Shown here in pieces: positions 1 through 11,371 of a stretch of 64,000 bases of DNA (positions are counted from its first letter, which is position 1; each line of letters opens with the position of its first letter). The stretch lies in the NCBI GenBank assembly GCA_036023115.1, contig JAYKKT010000061.1:18141501-18205500 (forward strand). The letters are read 5' to 3'. The position numbers and the translations under genes are program-made. This DNA is from Brasenia schreberi (lineage: Eukaryota > Streptophyta > Magnoliopsida > Nymphaeales > Cabombaceae). The notes under the pieces were generated by a model. That model was given only the letters and a program-made list of their open reading frames with translations, did no database searches and was not told where the DNA came from.

Positions 1-131
1 TAATATATCTTCGCTAGCTTAAGTAAGCTAGCTGGCACGCCCTGTTTGTATATCTAGGCCTTAGACGCACGATAAGATCCACTCTAAGCCACGAAAGAGG
101 CGAAGAGGCGGGGATTTTTCGCGCATCTACA
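1..131 (+). mobile_element. 3' end of a forward LTR (L0), truncated by the window edge
   Basis: The segment ends in TCTACA and matches the last 131 bases of the E4 5' LTR (57683-57813) with one difference, A instead of G six bases before the LTR end. It carries the family's inverted repeat at 13-32. Directly after it comes reverse-strand internal sequence of M1 at its 3' end, only about four bases short of where M1's own LTR should begin. The simplest reading is a forward element or solo LTR inserted there. Its other end and any target duplication lie outside the window. Confidence 0.85.
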
Positions 132-1296
132 CCCCTCTTTGGCCTTGTCCAAATAGATTTGGATAAGGGCAAAGATGACAAACACCCCTTTTAATGTTTC
201 CCTAGATCTAGCCACGAAGAATATGGGATCGTCCCATTTTTAGCAAAAATCTCAATTTACAAACTCTGGTAGGAGGAGATATCACGCCAAAGGGTTTACT
301 TATGGAATCTGGTCCTAAATGGGATCATGTTCATGCAAGTACCATGCGTGGAATGCAGATGACATGGGTGTGGTGCCAAGAGTGGCGACCTCCTAGAGAC
401 CAGATGTGGTCGAACTCTAGAGACTTACAAGGTCTATTGCTCCAAGTGAGCAAATCCTATGCTGTTTGATGTTCGGTTTTCAAAACTTATTTACAAAACT
501 ATTTACAAAAGGGACAACTGTCTTGAGCCTCGATCCTAAGGATCTCGAGCTCTTCGTGCTTGCCCTTGTTTGAGTCTTAACACTCGCTTATCTAGCGGAG
601 GTTTTATAAGAAAACAAGCTTTATTTCAAATTCCTACGTCTTACTCGAAACGTCGAATTCTCAAACAAGATGAAATTCAAGTAAGTAAATCCTATTTTTA
701 CTTTAGGATTCCTCAAAATGAACCATGCTTTAGCTTGGGATAAGCCAGGGATGGGAAAGAGATACCACGGTCCCTTCTGAAGTGTCCCGTGGTTTAAGGC
801 ATAGAAGGCGGAAAACTGCTCTTTTTGAGCTTTTTGGCCTCTTTTTCCTTTTTTTCATAGAGGGTCTCCCTTTGGGAGTATTTTTTCTTTAATCCCTCTT
901 TTTTATAAGAGAATCGATTTTCTTTTTGAAGTCTGGTTTCTTTCTTTTGGAAAGAGACTTTGAATGGGAAATTCCCTTTTGTTTTGGGCCTTTGTTTTCC
1001 TTTTGGAAATAGAAGAGAAGAGGGGAGGACTTATCCCAAGCCTACACTCGATCCATTCCAGATCAGCCTATTTGGAAATAGCACATACTACTTGCAAGTA
1101 TCTTGCTATGTTGAACTAGGCCTTTCTTTGTAAGATGAAGGATTTTGAAATGGAACCACGATTTTGAAAACTCCACTCTTCCGCAAGTGCGAATCCTCTC
1201 ACCCAGGGTCACACGAGTTTGCCTTTGCACCTTATTCACATGTCTCAGGGCAGCTATCCCTTTAAAATTTTCGAAAACTGGAATTTAATCCAGATC
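132..1296 (-). other. M1 3' untranslated region between integrase and LTR
   Basis: This non-coding stretch of about 1.16 kb follows the integrase stop. It aligns with the same region of E2 (30511-31683), E3 (48366-49537) and M4 (52962-53971). Two inverted repeats occur in all four: ACCACGG paired with CCGTGGT (764-793 here) and CTCCC-TTT-GGGAG (866-878). Its end, beside L0, is a purine-rich AAAGAGGGG on the reverse strand, a candidate polypurine tract. An antisense frame ending at TAG 1117-1119 is also shared among the copies. Confidence 0.8.
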
Positions 1297-4200
1297 CTAC
1301 ACATGATATTTCTTTAAGTATTGAATATTGATAGGATCTGCTAAATTCCTACCTTCTACATCGATCAACCAATACGAATTGTTCGTAGTGGTTGCTCGTA
1401 CAACATAGGGTCCATCCCAGTTGGGGCGCCACTTGCCTAGGGGGTGTGGGCCACGATGGTGGATGGTTTTCAAGACCAGATCTCCCACTTCAAAGTGGCG
1501 AGGTCTCAGGTGTTTGCTATAATGTCGGGCTATCCTTTGCCGGTATGCACGAGCATGATCCATGGCAAGGAGTCGCCTCTCATCTAGCAAGTCTAGTTCG
1601 GCCATCCTAGCATGCTGAAGCGTCTCTAGGGGGAGGTCGAGTGCTATAGATGTATGAAATGAATGCAGTTGGGTATGAATGGGAAGAATGGCGTTTGTGC
1701 CATAGACCAACTCGAATGGTGTGGCATTCGTGGGAGTCCGGATGGAAGTCCTATAAGCCCATAAGGCTTCATCCAGCTTCTCGTGCCACATCCTACCCTT
1801 CTCTAAGGTTTTCTCAATGATACCAATGAGAGTCTTGTTTGTGGCTTCGGCTTGGCCATTGCCTTGAGGGTAGTAGGGCGAGGAGAAGTGGTGAGTTATG
1901 CCATACGTGTTGCACAACTTGACCATCCGCTCATTCTTGAATGGGGTACCATTATCAGACACAAGGTCTCGTGGAACCCCAAATCGAGCCAAGATATTCC
2001 TCCGGATGAAAGCCACCACATGTTGCCCCATTACATTCATTAGGGAAATGGCTTCCACCCACTTGGAGAAATACTCCGTGGCTGCTAAAATAAAACGATG
2101 CCCATTCGAGGCCTTTGGAAATATTGGGCCTATAATGTCAAACGCCCACATGGTAAATGGCTAGGGGCTGACCACAGAATGCAATGCAGATGAAGGGATA
2201 TGAATGGCGTGCCCATGCACTTGACATGGATGACACTTCCTAACATGATCGTGACAATCCCTTTTCAGGGTGGACCAAAAATAACCCCCTCTAAGTATTT
2301 TCATTGCCATCATGTTGGCATTAACATGACCTCCACATTCTCCATCGTGGAACTCGTGCATCACTATCCTAGCCTCCTCTAGGTCGATACACCTAAGCAG
2401 AATGCCGGTAAAACTCTTTTTGTATAAGACCCCACCCAGAATGGTGTATTGGGTCGAAATCTTACGAATGAATGCCTTATCTTTGGGTGTGGCATCCTCG
2501 GTGAATCCCCCATTCTCTAAAAATTGTTTTATGTCATAGAACCAGGGTTTTTCAACAGACTCTGGGTTGTTTTGGCAAATATCCAGGTCGTGTGTGGATG
2601 GATGGGGTGCATGCCATATTTCCAAAGATCTGGTCCCTGAAATGGGATCGACCTTCAGGGCTGAACCCAAGGAGGAGAGGGCATCCGCGATGCCATTGTC
2701 CTCTCTTCCTACGTGTGTGAGCTTACACGACTGGAAGGTTTGGACCAATCGAGTGGCCAACTCGTGATATGGAAGTAGTTTCTCATTACATACTTGCCAA
2801 ATTTTTAAAACCTGGTTTATGACAAGGAGCGAATCTCCAAAGACCTCGATGCATGATGCCCCTAGAGTTTTCGAAATCTTTAAGCCTTGTATGAGTGCTT
2901 CATACTCAGCTACGTTGTTGGAACATTCGAAATCTAAGCGGACTGCTATGGGAATCTCACCCTTTTCAGGGGAGATTAGGATGATCCCGGCACCAGCCCC
3001 TCGTTGGTTTCGTGCCCCGTCGAAGTGCATCTTCCACACTTGGTTTTCGAAAGAATTTGCCAAAATGTGGTTTTGAAAATGGTTTTGCAATATGCCTTCA
3101 TCAGGCATTTCGACAAGAGTGGGATATGCGTCCTCCAAGGGGAAGTCAGCCACGTAATCTGCTAGGGCTTGCCCCTTAACGGAGATCTGGTGATGGTATT
3201 TCAGATCATACTCCATTAGAAGGAGTTGCCATTTGCCCAATCTACCCTTGAGAATGGGTTTTTCGAACAAGTGCTTGATTGGATCAAGCTTGGACACTAT
3301 CCAGATCTCATGATCTAGGAAGTAGTGTCTGAATTTCTGGCAGGCCCAGACTAGGGCCAAGCACGTCTTCTCCATGGCTTGATAATTTCGTTAATAAGCC
3401 AAGAGAGTTTTCGAAATATAGTAGATGACATACTCCTTATGGGTGTCATCCTCGTATTGAGCCAACAGGGCTCCTAAAGCGTTTACATGCACGGAGATGT
3501 ATAATAAAAGCGGTTTTCCTTGTTTTGGAGGATTCAAAACGGGGGGATTAACCAAGTATGCCTTCAGTCTCTCGAAGGACTTTTGGCATTCGTCATCCCA
3601 TAAGAATTTCGTACCCTTCCTCAACAGTTTGTTGAAGGATTCGCATCTAGTTGCCAGATTCGATATGAATCGGCGCACAGATTGTAATCGACCCTGGAGG
3701 CTACGGACTTGGGTGAGATTGGAGGGTGGAGTCATGTCTATGATGGCTCGACGCTTAGAGGGGTCGACTTCTATTCCCCTTTGGCTCACCATAAAGCCTA
3801 GAAGCTTCCCTGATTCTACCCCGAACACACATTTTTGAGGGTTTAGCTTTACTTTGTAAAGCCTAAGCCTTTCGAAAATCTTTTGTAAACATTCGATATG
3901 AGTGCATCGGGTTTTAGATTTTGCCAAGAGATCATCTACATACACTTCTACAAGCTCGTGAATTTGATCATGGAAGATCGTGTTCATGGCTCGTTGGTAT
4001 GTTGCGTCGGCATTTTTCAAACCAAAGGGCATGACTGTATAGCAGTACGTGCCCCATGGGGTTGTGAAGGCGGTCTTACCCTGATCTCGTGGGCTTAGTT
4101 TGATTTGATTATAGCCTGAATAGCCATCCATGAATGAAAACATTTCATGATTTGCAGTACTATCGACTATCAAATCTATGTTTGGTAAAGGATAATTATC

Positions 4201-5073
4201 CTTTGGAGTGGCTTTATTCAGGTTTCTGAAATCGATGCATATTCGAATTTTCCCATTGGTTTTTCGAACCACAACGATATTTGACAACCAATCAGAATAC
4301 GCAATAGGTTTTATAAATCCGGCTTTTAGCAGATCTTCTAAACCCTCTTTGACTTGCGTGTGTACATTCGGGTGTATTTTCCTAAGCTTCTGCTTTATTG
4401 GTTTTACACCCATATCTAAGGGAAGACGATGCTCGACAATGCTGGGATCTATGCCCGGCATGTCTTCATACGTCCATGCAAACACATCTAAATAGGTTCT
4501 TAGAAATGCAATGAATGCTAACTTTTCAGTTTTATGTAAGCATGCGCCTATTTTGATGTTTTTGGGATTGGAATCATCCCCTAGGTTCACCTCTATGAAA
4601 TCTCCTCCTACTGATTGGGAAGGTCTTTCAAAATCGAGAATTCTATGAAATTCTGGGAGCTCAGAAGTGGGATCTTCTTCAAGGGGATCCACTTCTGGGC
4701 TTTGATCATTCTCATGGGCTATAAACCCGAGGGAACTTGATGCGTGGTTTTCAAAATAACCTGGTTTTGTACTTGGATTTTCAAGTGACTTCGAAATTTT
4801 TGGTCAGCCTATGCAGACGACACTTCTTTCGAAATCCTTTTCTTTTGCCAAAGGCCTACCAGGAGCAGCTATGTACAAAATCTTTTTGGTATTTTCCAAA
4901 TTTTCGATTTTTTTGGGTTTTTGTAAAACAAGAACTTTGGGAACTATACAAAGCACACTTTTTTCGAGTTTTTGTTTTTCCATTGTTTTTGGTTTTTCTT
5001 GTTTTTCGATTTTTTTTTATTTTAAGTTTTTCAAATGTTTTTGGTATTTTTAGAAAAAGGGATCTTCCGTCAT
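1297..5073 (-). pseudogene. pol: M1 pol: RT, RNase H, archaeal-type RNase H, integrase (three breaks)
   Basis: This would encode the enzymes that copy element RNA into DNA and insert it in the nucleus. In order there is a lysine-rich linker, RT with the MPFGLKN and YVDD motifs, and a gypsy RNase H (with MEKTCLALV). Next are aRNH (MHFDGA, AEYEAL, FGDSLL, IADALS) and an integrase with an HHCC finger, core and C-terminal GPYVV segment; no chromodomain follows. The likely ATG is at 5073, 25 bases after the gag-pro stop and in another frame. Small indels lie near 5050. The RT frame stops at 3391-3393, where related copies have GAA and M1 has TAA. A second stop, TGG to TAG, is at 2161-2163 before the integrase core. 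Translation otherwise stays in register. The family assignment is firm; activity is unlikely without suppression. Confidence 0.88.
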
Positions 5074-5098
5074 ACCTACAAAGGGAAAACACTACGGG

Positions 5099-7969
5099 TT
5101 AGACTCGGAATAGGAGGTCTAAACCGTAGGTTTCTTCTAAGACAGGCTCTGGGGCACCCTTGACCCAGGTGGTCACAGGGGGTGGCTCCGGCGGTATTCG
5201 GGGAGTATAGCCGATCCCATATCGGCTTGGGTTGGCCCTAGGAAGGATGGGCTCTAGGAGACCCTGGTTTTGTGCCCCTAGACTCTTGTAGGGCATGTAG
5301 CCCATGTTCAATAACATGTTCCACGACCTTTTGTTTTTTGAAAAGATGGGATACAAGTCGTGGTCCTGGAACATGCTATCGTCCATATTAGGCTCGTATG
5401 GCCTTTTGTCCAGGGGTTTTGGAAATAGGGAACGTTTGGGTTTTCCTAGGAGGATTAGAGTTGGGAGGGGGCCTGCTTTGGGTGCCCCCTTCACATATAC
5501 AACCTTCCTAGGGTTGTTCAACACGAGCCGAGGTGGCTCAACCATAATTTGCCCCAGGTTAGCCTCATGGGCCTGGGAGCTTGATAAACAAGGGGAGTTT
5601 ATGATCCCCTGAAGTTGTGGGTGACTCTCACCTAGGATCACTACGACCTGGTCCCTAAAAGGGATCTTGACACACCTGTGGAAGGTGGATGGCACAGCGC
5701 ACAAACTGTGTATCCAAGGCCTTCCCAACAACAGGTTATAATGGGGGTGGATGTCCAAGATATGGAACACACCCGTGTGTTCGATCCCTCCCGTTTCCAT
5801 TGGGAGTTCGATGGATCCTAAAGGCCTAGACGCATTCCCATCGTATCCAGTGATAACGATGGGGCTTGGGTTCACTGAAGTCAAGGTGACTCCGATTTTG
5901 TACGCCACGTGAAGTGGAAGGATGTTGAGCCCTCCTCCACCATCGACTAGGCACCTGTCCAGAGAGTGGTTGTTTAGAACCACCTCAATATGCAGGGCCT
6001 GGTTATGCGTTTCGTAGGGTCTATCTACATCATCTTCCGAAAAGGTGATGGGCGATTTCGCTCCTAATAAAGCCACTTGGGCAGACAAGGATTCCGGACT
6101 TATGTTCGAATCAACCTTGGCCCTTTCTAGAATTTTCTCTAATACAAGTCTATGTCTAGGCGAGGTTTTGATAAGCTCTAGGATAGACATGTGAATAGGA
6201 ATCTTTGAAAGGTGGTTTTCGAAATCATAAGGATTTAGGATGACTTTGTCCTTATTTGCTTTTGGCAGACCACTAGGGATACATGCTTTTGAGGGGCCAG
6301 GCACACTGAGCACCTTTTGAGCACCTTAAAGGTGTGGGGGTTGGTAGATCCTCCCGGATCTAGTGACTTCCCCCACGACCGGCCTAGGGTTTGCACTAGA
6401 CTTGGCTCTAAGGATGAGCTGAGGAGAACCTTGGATTTTCAAAACTGGTTTTGCCGGGGTTTCCACTTTTGGTGGTCCCCGAATGACGACTTGGGCGGGC
6501 CTCTTGTATAATACAAGGATGGGCGCACAAGTGGGTCGACCAGGTTCTGGCTTTTGCGCTAGTTCTTTGGAAATGGTGAGGGTACATACCTCCTTTCCTT
6601 TCCCACTGCTATTGGCGTGTTTGGGAAAGGGTTCCTTGAAGATAGCTTGAGGTGGCTCAGGTTCCGCAGTGACCTGGAGTCGGCCTTCTGCTATCAAGTT
6701 CTCAATTTTATTTAAAAGAGAGAAGCAGCGTTTGGTATCATGGCCTTTGAGCCGATGATACTTACAAAATCGGTTTAAATACCCCCCTTTGGACGTGACT
6801 CCTTCGGGGATTTCAGGGAGTTCGATCATGCCCTGGGCAAGTAAGAGGTCTAGGACCTCCGACACAGGTTGCCCCAACGGAGTATACTCCCGTTTTTCAA
6901 CCGGTTTTTGAAAATTACGTTCTCTCTTATTTTCTATTTTTTCAAAATTTTTAGAAGTGCCTGCCATGCTTGGATCCACCCGGACATTGGCGATTTTATG
7001 GGGCTTTGCCCCTTTGTCCGTCGTGGGCAGCCCATATGTGATGGGCATTTCCAAACGGGTTTTTGGAACGGCACTTCCTTTCCATAAGTGGTCGTATGTC
7101 CCTTTTCGCAAGTTGGTTTCGAAAAGGGAGGCCTTTTTGATCAACTTATGGAAAGTTGAAATCTCATGGAGCGAGAGAAGGGTTTTTAACTCGCTTTTAA
7201 AATTATCCAGGATGAGCATTACTGCGCATCCTTCGGATATGGGCTCTCGCACTTGGCCCAAAAGAGACCTCCATCTTATAATGAAGGCATGCACGTCTTC
7301 GTTCATGCCTTGCTTTGTATCCCTTAAGGTATTCAGGGTTGGCGTGACTTCCACGTTGTGTGCAAATCTTTGCATGAAGCAGTTCGCTAACTCTTCAAAA
7401 GTAGCGAACTGGCTTAAGTCGTAGGAAGCCAGCCATTTGGCAGCTGTGCCTTTAAGGGATAGAGGGAACCAATACACCCATTTTATCGAGTCCTTTTTCT
7501 TCTTGTGGGCTCGACGTGAGAAAAGCTGCAAGTGAGACCTAGGGTCTCCCATGCCATCATACCGATGGAAGTTCGGTATTTCATCGTCACTGTCTGTTTC
7601 ATAATCCATAGGAAGAAAATCAGACAGGGCGTAGCTTCTTTTCTCTTTATTCTGCCCTTTCAGCAGCTGCTGTAGGGCTTTACAGTCCTTTTGTGTGAAG
7701 GACTCGTGGTATTGGTTGCCTTCCATTACGGAGGCCTCTTTTTGCTTGCGAGGTTTTTCAAATTTCTTTTTGGGCCTTTGTTCACCGTTTGATGAACATG
7801 AATCGCCTACTTCAGCCTCTTGGCTGAGAGCATCGATTTTGGCCTCAAACTCCCTTCTCAAGTCCTCGATTTCATCTAGTTTTATTTTGTTTTTGAAAAT
7901 CCTCCTAGAGTGAGAACTTGATGCGCATGAGCCTTGGCTCGACACTTCACTTGGATTGGATTTTGACAT
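5099..7969 (-). pseudogene. gag-pro: M1 gag-protease polyprotein (one nonsense mutation)
   Basis: This encodes the capsid-like particle protein and the processing protease. ATG 7969 (MSKSNPSE) is preferred over the upstream in-frame TTG. The gag domain lies at about residues 150-260 and contains WVYWFPLSLKG and FMQRFAHNVEV. A zinc-knuckle-like CX2HX4HX4C motif (CKYHRLKGHDTKRC) is near residue 400. The retropepsin-like domain begins near residue 660 with LVDGGGGLNILP, and LLLGRPWI follows. The active-site Asp is present, but the usual D-T/S-G is D-G-G. A CAA to TAA change at 6326-6328 splits the frame; the two halves are in the same register. The product would be about 956 residues without it. 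The stop at 5099-5101 precedes pol. Confidence 0.87.
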
Positions 7970-7994
7970 GCTTTTCAAGCTTTTTCAAAATTTC

Positions 7995-7996
7995 CT
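7995..7996 (-). promoter_or_regulatory. Candidate splice acceptor just upstream of M1 gag
   Basis: On the reverse strand a pyrimidine-rich run ends in TACTTAG followed by G, 26 bases before the gag ATG, with TTTTAAC as a possible branch site upstream. The same arrangement occurs in E3, E4 and, in diverged form, M2. Paired with the GTAAGT in the LTR it would define a leader intron of about 1.44 kb. This is inferred from sequence only. Confidence 0.45.
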
Positions 7997-8089
7997 AAGT
8001 ACAAGCAACGAAAACAAGTTAAAATGACACCTTTTTACAAAATTTTCTCAAGACTTCTACAAGTAAACTCGATTTCTGAAAAGGCTCAC

Positions 8090-8107
8090 GTCCCACCGAG
8101 CATGCCA
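8090..8107 (-). other. M1 primer-binding site
   Basis: Six bases inside the 5' LTR end, the reverse strand reads TGGCATGCTCGGTGGGAC. Its complement ends in CCA, as a tRNA 3' end would. It differs from the E4 site at two positions, so it is somewhat decayed. I do not assign the tRNA species. Confidence 0.75.
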
Positions 8108-8689
8108 ATCTCTGTAGACGCGCGAAAAATCCCCGCCTCTTCGCCTCTTTCGGGGCTTGGAGTAGATCTTCTCGTGCGTCTAAGGCCTATGTATACAAAT
8201 AGGGCGTGCCAGCTAGCTTACTTAAGCTAGCGAAGATATTTTGAACACTGACTTCTAAACGTGGCGACTGTGAGCAAGTAAGCTCTTGTCGTCGCAGACC
8301 TTCTTGCACCGATGCGCAAGGGTCAGTCTGTAGGCTTTGCAAAAAATCGAGTTTTGGGGAGAAAGTCTACGAAGCGATTCGAAGTGTCTATTTCGGGTCT
8401 TTAAGATGCGATTGAATGTTTTAGATCACGTGGATTTGCACGTGCCTAAGTCTTTTCTTTTATCCCTTTTCGGACCACCTAGTTTGTGTGTTATGAACAC
8501 TCCACTACATGGGCGAATTCGAGCGGGGCTTGCTTTGATGCAATATGCGTCCTACCTCGTGGTATGGCGTAGATGCAATGCAAACTCACGCTACTCCAAA
8601 GGGAAAACCCGAAATGTAAAGACAATACTGAAGGGAAACAACAGAAGGGAAATAACCGAAGGGAAATATGTATATAGCTTATGTATATG

Positions 8690-9205
8690 AGCCCTTACTC
8701 GGGTCTTGCAAATAAGAGCAAAGGCTCAATGTGGGTGCATGCTTGAATTGAAAGACTTACACACACAACATGAAATTAAACCCAAATATAAATTGCAGTA
8801 TGGCCTTGACTAAGGTCTTGGGAGTAAGAGCGAAGGCTCAATGTGTGTGAGAGTGTTTGAATTGAAAGACTACCCACACGACATAAATGAAACCCAAATA
8901 TAACTGCAATAAGGCCTTTACTAAGGTCTTGGGAGTAAGAGCGAAGGCTCAATGTGTGTGAAAGTGCTTGAATTGAAAGACTTACTCACACGACATGAAA
9001 TGAAACTCAAATAGTATAGGTCAGCCCTTACTTGGGTCTTTCAAATAAGAGCGAAAGCTCAATGTGTGTGAGAGTGCTTGAATTGAAAGACTTACTCACA
9101 CGACATGAAATGAAACCCAAATAGTATAGGTCGGCCCTTACTTGGGTCTTTCAAATAAGAGCGAAAGCTCAATGTGTGTGAGAGTGCTTGAATTGAAAGA
9201 CAACG
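8690..9205 (-). repeat. Tandem array of five ~110-bp units in the M1 LTR
   Basis: The AAGAGC..AGGCTC core recurs at 8713, 8826, 8938, 9047 and 9157, a spacing of 109 to 113 bases. Each unit contains a short GAGC/GCTC stem and a CCC/GGG stem. It lies downstream of the TATA box, so it would be in the transcribed leader. Confidence 0.85.
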
Positions 9206-9433
9206 CACCCAACTTAAACAAAACCCTTAGAAAATGAAAGTATATATGTACACTTATATATTAGGGGCTAATTAGGCCCGTGTGTGTTCAAAATCGTGCA
9301 CGACTAAGAGAGTGCACGTGTGTGGTTGTGCCAAGCCACGTTATTACAAGCGGGGGGAGACTACGCTCCGTTATTACAACCCCGTATCAAATTGAATCTC
9401 AAGCAAGTGTACGACTAAAGACCGAGTTTAGAC

Positions 9434-9439
9434 ACTTAC
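9434..9439 (-). promoter_or_regulatory. Candidate splice donor GTAAGT in the M1 LTR
   Basis: The reverse strand reads CTCGTAAGTGTC. A GTAAGT lies at the equivalent place in the LTRs of E4, E3 (both), M4, Y, X and Z, even where the surrounding sequence has diverged. Confidence 0.45.
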
Positions 9440-10149
9440 GAGTAGCTGGTCCGTAGAGGTCTTGCTTGAGCGTGGGCTTGGCCTTGGGCTGCAAGTGGGA
9501 GCTCCGCGAAGGTAGGTGATCAAGGGTGCTGGCCGACTGCAAGTGGGACGCGGGATAGACGCCTCGAAGGGGGCCGGTGGCAAGTAGATGGCGCCTCCAA
9601 GTAGGGGGTTTAAAGTGGCTGAATAAGTGGGTTCTTAGGGTCACTAGGGGAGTTGAGAGTTTAGGGAAACTGGACCTAGAAGGTGAGCTAGTGGGAAGGC
9701 CGAGTAGGACACCTAGGGGAAGGCCGAATGGGAGATGATGGCTAGGTAGTGGCCAGCAACTTGGGTTATACTAGGTTCGACTAGGTTAAAGTGGTGGCGG
9801 CAAAGGGGCTGAGATGAAGGTAGGATGGGTGGCTAAGAGTGGAGAGGTGGAAGAGAGGGGCTTTGAGGGAGTTTGGGGTACTTACCGAATGGGGAGAGGT
9901 GGCGGATGAAGTGGGAAGTAGGCGGGCAGGTGGCTGTTGGCCGGTTCGGTTGGGTGGAGGTGATGGCGTCCGGTTGAGGGCTGATAGTGGTGGATGGAAG
10001 AGGGAAGGTGGCGGAGCAGGTGGTGGCTGGTGGAGCAGGTGGAGCTGTTGGGGAGTGGTTCCGGCTGGGTGAGAGATGGGAGAAGGAGAGGGCCCGGCTG
10101 GGTGGAATGGTGGTTCCCACTTGGAAAACCCACCCACAAGGAAGGGGGC

Positions 10150-10156
10150 TTAAATA
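10150..10156 (-). promoter_or_regulatory. TATA-like box of the M1 LTR
   Basis: TATTTAA on the reverse strand lies between the CCTAA-rich tract and the GC-rich leader. The equivalent position in other copies reads TATATAAA (E3, 43007-43014) or TATTTAAA (E4, 55738-55745). Confidence 0.6.
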
Positions 10157-11371
10157 GGGGATGGGTAGGTCGGTTAGGGCTGGGCTGTGGGTAGTGGTTA
10201 GGTGGTTTAGGTAGGGTGGTATGTAGATAAGGTGGGCTGGAAGGGGTTGGGCCAGATATTTTAAAACTAGGGGTTTGGGTAAATCGTGGGCTAAGGGTGG
10301 TTTAGGGGTTTAGGGCTAGGTTAGGTGGTTGGGTTTTAGGGTGAGGTTTAGTGAGCTAGGTTAGGTGATTAGGCTAGGTTTAGGCTAGGATTAGGGAAAT
10401 TAATCTAGGTTTAGGGAAGGATTAGGGAAGTGGGTTAGGTGATTAGGTTAGGATTAGGACGGGATTAGGGAAGTGGGTTAGGTGATTAGGTTCAGATTAG
10501 GGGTGGATTAGGGGTTTAGGCTAGGTTTAGGCATTTTGGGCTAGGTTTAGTTGAAGGAGCTCCCTTAGCATGGCCCATAGACCTTGATCACCCCATGTTG
10601 GTGCAGCCCTAGGTTAGGTTTTAGCTAATTACAAGCTTAAACCCACATGATTAAACCCAAACTTGACACACAAGTCAAGCTTAATACAACACTCTTGATA
10701 TTTTTCAACCCCACTCTCTCTCATGCCCAATATCCCACGTGAATTTCAAGTGGGCCCCACCTCCATTTATGAGAAGGTGATGTGGGCCATGGATATGGAT
10801 ATTGGATTGGATCTCTGGATCCAAATCCAAATCCAAGTCCACACATGGGTTTGGATTGGAATCTGGATATATATGGTCCAGATCCAATCCAAACTGAACT
10901 CTGACTCCTTCGAGTTGGGTTCGAAACGGACGATTCGTGCGGGGCCTGACAGCATCAGTACTCCGTCTGCGTTGGGTCTTCGCCAACATAGTCGTCCGCC
11001 TCCGTTTCTGCCTTCCGGAGATGACTTCAAATGATATTTTGGTAAGAACAGGGTCTTGGACGTTCGAGATCCTGGGGTGTGAATCAGATACAAGAGTTGC
11101 TGTGCCGGGCTCGACAGGTGCTCCGGTTCCGGGCTCTTCTTGGCTCTCCTGGTCCTGTCTTGATTAGGCCAAGCCACTTCGGGGTTTCAAAACATGTTTT
11201 AAAAGGGTTTTCAAAAGCCATATTATATGTTTTTGAAAGATAAAGTTTAAAACATATGTACAGGGTTGTTTGGAAGGCTCTTGGGTTTCCAAACTCAGAA
11301 TGGCCCTTTGGGGCTGCTTGTATAAAACCAGATGGATTTTGAGAAATTCGTGGGATTTCGGGGTGTTTACA

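Larger units (their letters stand above)
132..11371 (-). mobile_element. M1: Ty3/gypsy Tat-group element, reverse strand, 3' LTR not visible
   Basis: On the reverse strand the order is 5' LTR (8113-11371), PBS, gag-protease, RT-RNaseH-aRNH-integrase and 3' UTR. M1 lies inside the aRNH region of the older element M2: M2 coding sequence resumes at 11372 with CATCT, the presumed target-site bases. The matching duplication would lie left of the window. Coding regions carry three point nonsense mutations and small indels near the pol start, so M1 is nearly intact but probably not autonomous. Confidence 0.9.
8113..11371 (-). repeat. M1 5' LTR (3,259 bp)
   Basis: On the reverse strand it starts TGTAAACACCCC at 11371 and ends TCTACA at 8113. 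From its start it holds a conserved U3 block rich in GGATTTGG hexamers (about 10740-10880) and a CCTAA-rich tract (about 10260-10560). After these come a TATA-like TATTTAA (10150-10156) and a GC-rich transcribed stretch. Further on are a GTAAGT site (9434-9439), five tandem units of about 110 bp (8690-9205) and the GCTAGC inverted repeat (8212-8231). Open frames inside it are low-complexity and not supported as genes. Confidence 0.92.

Noticed and set aside
2161..3076. Forward-strand ORFs opposite pol
   Set aside because: They are shadows of the reverse-strand RNase H and aRNH frames and recur wherever those domains occur.
10260..10560. Interstitial telomere repeat
   Set aside because: The CCTAA/TTAGG-rich sequence is degenerate and recurs at the same place in each LTR, so it is an LTR component and not telomeric DNA.
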